A stretch of 64,000 bases of DNA from Frigoribacterium sp. SL97 (GTDB taxonomy: Bacteria; Actinomycetota; Actinomycetes; Actinomycetales; Microbacteriaceae), in the NCBI RefSeq assembly GCF_026625765.1, contig NZ_CP113062.1, forward strand, positions 1,426,001 to 1,490,000, given 5' to 3'. The number at the start of each line of letters is the position of its first letter. Position 1 is the stretch's first letter. The position numbers and the translations under genes are program-made. The notes below the pieces were generated by a model that saw only the letters and a list, made by a program, of their open reading frames with translations, did no database searches and had not been told where the DNA came from. Below are positions 59,293 through 64,000 of this stretch, one piece after another.

Positions 59293-61917
59293 TCACCCCT
59301 CGCGGACGACGTCGTCCGGCGACTTGTCGGGCCGCCACCCGCGCCAGCTCGGCTGCCGCAGCCGCCCGGTCGAGGTCCACTCGGCGATCGACACCTCGAC
59401 CACCCGCGACGGGGTGACCCAGTGGGCGCCGCGGGCGTCCACGGCGGGCACGCCCACCAAGGGGCTGGTCTTCCGCTCGGCGGCGCGCAACGCCGGCAAC
59501 AGCTCGTCGAGCTCGCGGTCGGTGAACCCCGTGCCGACCCGGCCGACGTAATGCAGCCCGTCCTCGCCCGGCACGCCCATCAGGAGCGAGCCGACGCCGT
59601 CGGCCCTCCGGCCGGCACCGGCGCGCCAGCCCGCGATCACGACCTCCTGCGTCTGGTGGTGCTTCATCTTGATCCAGGCGCGGGACCGTCGACCGGCGCT
59701 GTACGTCGCGTCGCGCCGCTTGGCGACCACGCCCTCGAGGCGCAGGCGCTTCGAGGTGGCGACCGCCGCCTCCAGGTCCCCGTCGAACGCCGGGGGCACG
59801 TCGACGGCCCCGCCGCTCTCGACGATCCGCTCGAGCACCTCACGCCGGTCGTCGTACTCGTCCTTCACGAGCGAGCGCCCTTCGGCCCGCATGACGTCGA
59901 ACAGCAGCAGCTTCACCGGCGCGCCCGCGGCGGCTCGCGCCACGTCGCGCGACCGCGTCAACCCCATGCGCGTCTGGAGCAGGCCGAAGTCGGGGCGACC
60001 CTTCTCGTCGACGGCCACGATCTCGCCGTCGAGCACCGCGCCTCCTTCGCTGTCGACCCGCTCCGCCAGCACCTGCAGCTCGGGGTAGGCCGGGGTGAGG
60101 TCGTTGCCGTTGCGGCTGGTCAGCGTGACCGCGCCGTCGTGGACGACCGCCACGGCGCGGATGCCGTCCCACTTCATCTCGAACGCCCACCCGCCCTCGG
60201 ACACGTCGTGCGCGTCGCCCGTCGTCGCCAGCATCGGCGCGACCGGGTCGGGTGCCGGGAACTCCTGCTTCCCGTCGCGAGCCGAGGAGGCGCGGCCCGA
60301 GGTCTCGGGGGAGCCGCCGGTCGCGTGCGGCGTGCGTGAGGAGTTACGGGCGTCGCCTCGTCGATTCGCCCGCGCGGACGGCGGCAACTCAGGGGATCGC
60401 GCGTCTTCGGTCGTCTTCCGGGCTCGATGCGGTCGTCCTCCTGAGTTGCCGACGGAAGCGCCGTCGTGCGAGCCGACGTCGCCCGCGTCGTCCTTCATGC
60501 GGTGGATCAGCCAGTTCGATTCCGCCCGCCCACCGCCGTGGCCGGTGTGGATCAACGCGACGCGTCGGGTGCCGCGCTGCTCGCCGTGCAGCACGACGAT
60601 CACCTCCTTGCCCTCCCGCCACTTCTCGAGCTCGTACTCGCCGGAGTCCCAGATGGTCACCTCGCCGGCGCCGTACTCGCCCTTGGCGATCGTGCCCTCG
60701 AAGGTGCCGTACTCGAGCGGGTGGTCCTCGGTCTGGACGGCGAGGTGGTTCGTGCCCGGGTCGTCGGGCTCGCCCTTCGGCAACGCCCAGCTGACCAGCA
60801 CGCCGTCGTGCTCGAGGCGGAAGTCCCAGTGCAGCGAGCTGGCGTGGTGCTCCTGGATGACGAAGCTCGTGCCGTCGGTCGAGGCAGGGGCCTCGGCGGG
60901 CACGGGCTCGGCGGTCTTCGACGCGTCGCGCTTCGAGCGGTAGACCTCGAGGCGGTCGCGCACCTTCTCGGTGGGGTCGTGGTCGGGGGCCTCGGTGTTG
61001 CGGAAGTCCTCGCCCAGCTCGCCCGAGGGCACCGGCACGTGCGCCGAGACGTCGGCCAGGGGGTCGCCGCGCCGCTTCAGGCGCGAGAGCACGTCGGTGT
61101 ACTCGAGCTGCGCCAGGGTCTTCGACGCGAGTTCGCGCCAGGTGCGAGGCATCGCCACGGTCGGCCGGGACCGACCCCGCAGCGAGTACGGGGCGACCGT
61201 CGTCTTGTTGCCGTTGTTCTGCGACCAGTCGAGCAGCACCTTGCCCCGGCGGTCGGCCTTGCCCATGGTGCTGAGCACGAGGTCGGGGTGGTCGGCCTCC
61301 ATCGCACGGGCCAGTTCGTGGGCGACCTCGCCGACCTGGGCACTGGTCTGCCTCCCGTCGAGCCGGGCGTACAGGTGCACGCCCTTGCTGCCGCTCGTCA
61401 CGGGCATCAGCTCGAGGCCCATGCCCTCGACGATCGGCTTGAGCAGCTGCGCCACGGCGACGCACTCGGCGAGGCCGACGCCTTCGCCCGGGTCGAGGTC
61501 GAGCACCAGCCGGTCGGGGTTGCGCTGCGCCCCCTTCGGGCCGAACCGCCACTGCGGCACGTGCACCTCGAGCGCGGCGACCTGCGCCAGCCAGGTGAGC
61601 GTCGCGACGTCGTTCACCATCGGGTAGACGTTGGCGTGGTCCTTGTGCTCGAGGGTGTGCCGGGCGACCCAGTCGGGCGCGGAGTCGGGCAGGTTCTTCT
61701 CGAAGAACACCTCGCCGTCGACGCCGTTCACCCAGCGCTTGCGGGTGGCCGGCCGACCCTCGACGTGCGGCAGCATCCACTCCGCGACGGCGGCGTAGTA
61801 GCCCAGGACGTCGGCCTTGGTCGTGCCGGCGTCCGGGTAGAGGACCTTGTCGAGGTTCGTCAACTGCAACCGGTGCCCGCCGACCTCGACCGTCTCGCCG
61901 CGTCCCTTGCCCGCCAT
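59293..61917 (-). CDS. ligD: multifunctional non-homologous end-joining DNA ligase LigD
   Basis: 874 residues with domain order polymerase, phosphoesterase, ligase, as in Mycobacterium. The polymerase domain (about 10-290) has LVLDLDPGEG metal aspartates and VTSGSKGVHLYARLD. The 3'-phosphoesterase (about 340-500) has HHASSLHWDFRLEHDGVLVSWALPKG. The ligase (about 560-874) has the lysine nucleophile in EMKWDG near 581 and LDGEIVAVDE. A disordered Ser/Arg/Gly linker (about 505-555) holds one dispersed-motif copy (60285); another (60037) lies in the ligase domain. ATG 61917 is chosen because upstream sequence is not conserved in kind. It repairs double-strand breaks with Ku, encoded 1.2 kb away. 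Confidence 0.94.
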   Translation of the reverse strand: MAGKGRGETVEVGGHRLQLTNLDKVLYPDAGTTKADVLGYYAAVAEWMLPHVEGRPATRKRWVNGVDGEVFFEKNLPDSAPDWVARHTLEHKDHANVYPMVNDVATLTWLAQVAALEVHVPQWRFGPKGAQRNPDRLVLDLDPGEGVGLAECVAVAQLLKPIVEGMGLELMPVTSGSKGVHLYARLDGRQTSAQVGEVAHELARAMEADHPDLVLSTMGKADRRGKVLLDWSQNNGNKTTVAPYSLRGRSRPTVAMPRTWRELASKTLAQLEYTDVLSRLKRRGDPLADVSAHVPVPSGELGEDFRNTEAPDHDPTEKVRDRLEVYRSKRDASKTAEPVPAEAPASTDGTSFVIQEHHASSLHWDFRLEHDGVLVSWALPKGEPDDPGTNHLAVQTEDHPLEYGTFEGTIAKGEYGAGEVTIWDSGEYELEKWREGKEVIVVLHGEQRGTRRVALIHTGHGGGRAESNWLIHRMKDDAGDVGSHDGASVGNSGGRPHRARKTTEDARSPELPPSARANRRGDARNSSRTPHATGGSPETSGRASSARDGKQEFPAPDPVAPMLATTGDAHDVSEGGWAFEMKWDGIRAVAVVHDGAVTLTSRNGNDLTPAYPELQVLAERVDSEGGAVLDGEIVAVDEKGRPDFGLLQTRMGLTRSRDVARAAAGAPVKLLLFDVMRAEGRSLVKDEYDDRREVLERIVESGGAVDVPPAFDGDLEAAVATSKRLRLEGVVAKRRDATYSAGRRSRAWIKMKHHQTQEVVIAGWRAGAGRRADGVGSLLMGVPGEDGLHYVGRVGTGFTDRELDELLPALRAAERKTSPLVGVPAVDARGAHWVTPSRVVEVSIAEWTSTGRLRQPSWRGWRPDKSPDDVVREG

Positions 61918-61961
61918 CGCGCGCCTCCCTGTCTCGTGTGGTTCTCGTTCTACCCGGCTGT

Positions 61962-62017
61962 GGGTCCGTGTCGTCGGCGACGGGTCGGCGCCGACCCGCC
62001 GCCGACGACGGGGACCC
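61962..62017 (-). terminator. long hairpin after the SDR gene
   Basis: 20-bp arms with one mismatch meet without a loop (61970-61989 with 61990-62009), so the innermost bases must open. Outer GGGTCC/GGACCC extends the stem across a 2x2 internal loop. It lies between the SDR stop and the ligD start. Confidence 0.65.
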
Positions 62018-62102
62018 GCCGGATCGACCACGGCCCGCCTCCCCGCGGGGCGGGACGACGGGCCGTGGCGTCGTCGGGACGACGGAGCCGAGGAGGCGCG
62101 GA

Positions 62103-62990
62103 TCAGACCGCGGGCATCGCTCCGGCGATCGTGATGGTCGCGCCCGAGGTGTAGCTCGACTCCGGGCTCACCAGGTGCACGTACGCGGCGGCGAGCTCGG
62201 CGGGCTGGCCGGGGCGACCGAACGGCGCCTGGCCGCCGAACTGCGACACCGTCTCGGCGTCGTCGGAGCCGGGCTGCAGGGGCGTCCAGACCGGGCCGGG
62301 GGAGACCTGGTTGACGCGGATTCCCTTGGGCGCGAGCTGCTGCGCGAGGCCCGAGGTGAAGACGCCGATCGCACCCTTGGTGAGCGCGTAGTCGATCTTG
62401 TCCGGGCTCGGCTGCGTGCCCTGCACCGAGCCGGTCGTCACGATCGACGAACCGGGCTCGAGGTGGGGGATGGCGGCCTGGGTCAGCCAGAACAGCGAGT
62501 AGACGTTGGTCTTGATGGTCGAGTCGATGTCCTCGGTGGTGAGCGTGAGGATGTCGTCGTTGCTCTTCATCCGACCAGCCACCATGACGAGGGTGTCGAG
62601 CCCGCCGAACTCGTCGACGGCCTTCTGCACGAGGTCCTTGCAGTACTGCTCGTCCGAGATGTCGCCGGGGACGAGGACGGCCTTGCGCCCCTCGCCCTCG
62701 AGCAGGTCGCGCACCTCCTCGGCGTCCTTCTGCTCGCTGGGAAGGTAGCTGAGCACGAGGTCGGCGCCCTCGCGGCTGAGCGCGATCGCGGCGGCGCGAC
62801 CGATGCCCGAGTCCGCGCCGGTGACGACGCCGCGGAAGCCGGTGAGGCGCTCCTTGCCGACGTAGCTGGTCTCGCCGTGGTCGGGCTTGGGGTCCATCTT
62901 CCAGGCCTCGCCCGGCAGCGACTGCTCCTGCTTCGGGAACGGCGGCGCGGGGTAGAGGTCGACCGGGTTCTTCTTGTCGTATTGGCTCAT
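62103..62990 (-). CDS. SDR family oxidoreductase, general stress type (YhdF/YhxD-like)
   Basis: 295 residues. The long N-terminal arm (DLYPAPPFPKQEQSLPG...DHGETSYVG) is specific to the stress-induced SDR group of Bacillus YhdF/YhxD. The Rossmann motif VVTGADSGIGRAAAIALSREGADLVL and the catalytic Ser in TTGSVQGTQ with YALTK follow. It reduces or oxidises an unknown carbonyl/alcohol with NAD(P)H. ATG 62990 opens the conserved arm. Its position between Ku and LigD suggests shared stress expression; a direct role in end joining is unlikely. A motif copy (62091) ends two bases after its stop. Confidence 0.9.
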   Translation of the reverse strand: MSQYDKKNPVDLYPAPPFPKQEQSLPGEAWKMDPKPDHGETSYVGKERLTGFRGVVTGADSGIGRAAAIALSREGADLVLSYLPSEQKDAEEVRDLLEGEGRKAVLVPGDISDEQYCKDLVQKAVDEFGGLDTLVMVAGRMKSNDDILTLTTEDIDSTIKTNVYSLFWLTQAAIPHLEPGSSIVTTGSVQGTQPSPDKIDYALTKGAIGVFTSGLAQQLAPKGIRVNQVSPGPVWTPLQPGSDDAETVSQFGGQAPFGRPGQPAELAAAYVHLVSPESSYTSGATITIAGAMPAV

Positions 62991-63083
62991 GACGTCCACG
63001 GTGCCCTCGCCGCGCCTCCGCCGCTCGGGGGTCTGTACCCCACCGGTGGTCATTCGGATCGCACGCGGAGAAAGATGAGCGTC

Positions 63084-64000
63084 ATGCGATCGATCTGGAA
63101 GGGCGCGATCACGTTCGGGCTCGTCAACGTCCCCGTCAAGTTGTACAGCGCCACCGAGGACCACGACGTGTCCCTGCACCAGGTGCACGACGCCGACGGC
63201 GGCCGCATCCGGTACCAGCGGAAGTGCGAGATCTGCGGCAAGGTCGTCGACTACGAGCACATCGACAAGGCGTACGACGACGGCGACCGCACCGTGGTGA
63301 TCACGGGTGACGACCTGAAGTCGCTCCCCGAGGAGCGCTCGCGCGAGATCGACGTGCTCGAGTTCGTCCCGAGCGACCAGGTCGACCCGATCATGCTCGA
63401 CCGCAGTTACTTCCTCGAGCCGGACGGCACCTCGCCCAAGGCCTACGTGCTGCTGCGCCGGACCCTCGAGGAGACCGACCGCACGGCCATCGTCCACTTC
63501 TCGCTGCGGCAGAAGACCCGGCTCGCGGCCCTGCGCGTCCGCGGCGACGTGCTGATGCTGCAGACCCTGCTCTGGGACGACGAGGTGCGCGAGGCACGGT
63601 TCCCGGCGCTCGAGAAGCAGACGCGCGTCAGCGACAAGGAGCTCGACATGTCGTCGTCGCTCGTGGACTCGTTGAGCGACGACTTCGAGCCCGCGGACTT
63701 CAGCGACGACTACCAGGAGCAATTGCGACAGCTGATCGACGCGAAGCTGGAGGAAGGTGAGTCGCTCGACACGGACGCCACCTTCGGCGAGAAGCCCGAG
63801 GACGACGACGAGGGCGGCGAGGTCATCGACCTGATGGAGGCGCTGCGTCGGTCGGTCGAGAAGAACCGGTCGGGCGGACATCCGAAGCCGACCAAGAAGG
63901 CCGCGTCGACGTCGGCGACGAAACCCGCCGCGAAGAAGTCGCCTGCGAAGAAGGAGCCCTCGAAGCAGGAGTCCTCGCGGTCGACGTCCGGAGGGTCGGG
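63084..64000 (+). CDS. ku: non-homologous end joining protein Ku, 3'-truncated by window edge
   Basis: About 305 residues visible, open at the window end. MRSIWKGAITFGLVNVPVKLYSATEDHDVSLHQVH is the bacterial Ku start, and KCEICGKVVDYEHIDKAY, VLEFVPSDQVDPIMLDRSYFLEPDG and TAIVHFSLRQKTRLAALRV are core beta-barrel blocks. After about residue 265 comes a Lys/Ala/Ser-rich tail (KKAASTSATKPAAKKSPAKKE) as in actinobacterial Ku proteins that bind DNA ends more tightly. Ku rings bind double-strand ends and recruit LigD. ATG 63075 is an alternative start with GGAG very close upstream. Confidence 0.93.
   Translation, partial: MRSIWKGAITFGLVNVPVKLYSATEDHDVSLHQVHDADGGRIRYQRKCEICGKVVDYEHIDKAYDDGDRTVVITGDDLKSLPEERSREIDVLEFVPSDQVDPIMLDRSYFLEPDGTSPKAYVLLRRTLEETDRTAIVHFSLRQKTRLAALRVRGDVLMLQTLLWDDEVREARFPALEKQTRVSDKELDMSSSLVDSLSDDFEPADFSDDYQEQLRQLIDAKLEEGESLDTDATFGEKPEDDDEGGEVIDLMEALRRSVEKNRSGGHPKPTKKAASTSATKPAAKKSPAKKEPSKQESSRSTSGGS

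Larger units (their letters stand above)
153..62100. repeat. dispersed 10-bp motif AGGAGGCGCG / CGCGCCTCCT, 33 exact copies
   Basis: AGGAGGCGCG on the plus strand begins at 3001, 3900, 16337, 17414, 25955, 33629, 36113, 36714, 41490, 43228, 43878, 50029, 50572, 51227, 54026, 57805, 60285 and 62091. CGCGCCTCCT begins at 153, 2180, 6906, 10357, 12899, 16318, 22050, 27852, 29212, 33171, 44834, 46037, 49887, 57755 and 60037. About three quarters extend to AGGAGGCGCGG, often with C-G or T-C before it. Many one-mismatch forms (GGAGGCGCGG) exist as well. See findings. Confidence 0.9.

Noticed and set aside
61970..62009. Loopless 20-bp inverted repeat as a transposon remnant
   Set aside because: Its place right after a stop codon and lack of flanking target duplications fit a terminator better.
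1..64000. CRISPR arrays, insertion sequences or prophage
   Set aside because: No regularly spaced repeats, transposase, integrase or phage structural gene was seen. The dispersed motif is too short and irregularly spaced for CRISPR.

Overview
The window is about 70 % GC, almost wall to wall coding, with many GTG starts, 4-bp ATGA/GTGA gene overlaps and several leaderless-type promoters. Gene content (ultrashort-type ileS T-box, LAXTG sortase E substrates, VKOR/DsbA pair, LigD plus Ku, proB-proA-nadD-rsfS order) points to an actinobacterium, most likely a plant- or soil-associated member of Microbacteriaceae (Curtobacterium/Frigoribacterium-like). That placement is inference from content; I could not run a search. 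No phage, insertion sequence or CRISPR array is visible.

Layout. 1-7.8 kb: end of an MHS-type MFS symporter, a four-gene dipeptide/nickel-type ABC transporter on the minus strand with a divergent TetR regulator, and a GtrA membrane protein. 8-10.3 kb: a sortase-anchored surface protein and a cation diffusion facilitator. 10.4-16.3 kb: T-box, ileS, folC, DUF4233 and ndk. 16.4-18.1 kb: DsbA-like and VKOR proteins on the minus strand. 18.1-25.6 kb: a long-leader RNase E/G gene, then a four-gene membrane cluster (YraQ/UPF0718 permease, TIGR03943 partner, anchored propeller-like protein). 26-33.2 kb: rplU-rpmA-obgE-proB, then proA, a small membrane protein, nadD, an anchored Pro/Ala-rich protein and rsfS. 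tRNA-Ala(GGC) lies at 33.4 kb among strong hairpins. 33.6-41 kb: a seven-gene coupled minus-strand operon joining an NMT1-type ABC importer to a nucleoside hydrolase, an adenosine-deaminase-like protein and an 8-oxoguanine-deaminase-like aminohydrolase. 41-51 kb: TetR, a flavin monooxygenase, a HAD phosphatase, a stress protein, a small CxxC protein with an OhrR-like MarR, a GntR/gntP/gntK gluconate cassette, a frameshifted zinc-type dehydrogenase and a GNAT. 51-56.3 kb: a 1692-residue modular sortase-anchored GH3 glycosidase. 56.5-64 kb: DUF4188/MerR pair, DHA2 MFS pump, LigD, a stress-type SDR and the start of Ku (NHEJ).

The signal the gene list does not explain is a short dispersed motif, AGGAGGCGCG (reverse complement CGCGCCTCCT). 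I count 33 exact copies in 64 kb, against fewer than one expected from base composition. About 26 of 30 gene-associated copies read CGCGCCTCCT in the sense direction. Thirteen sit on or just after a stop codon in that orientation, and at several convergent gene ends two copies form an inverted pair. It resembles in density and placement the DNA-uptake sequences of Neisseria and Pasteurellaceae, but its transcriptional polarity and CCUCCU core also allow an RNA-level role. It is the best candidate here for something undescribed.
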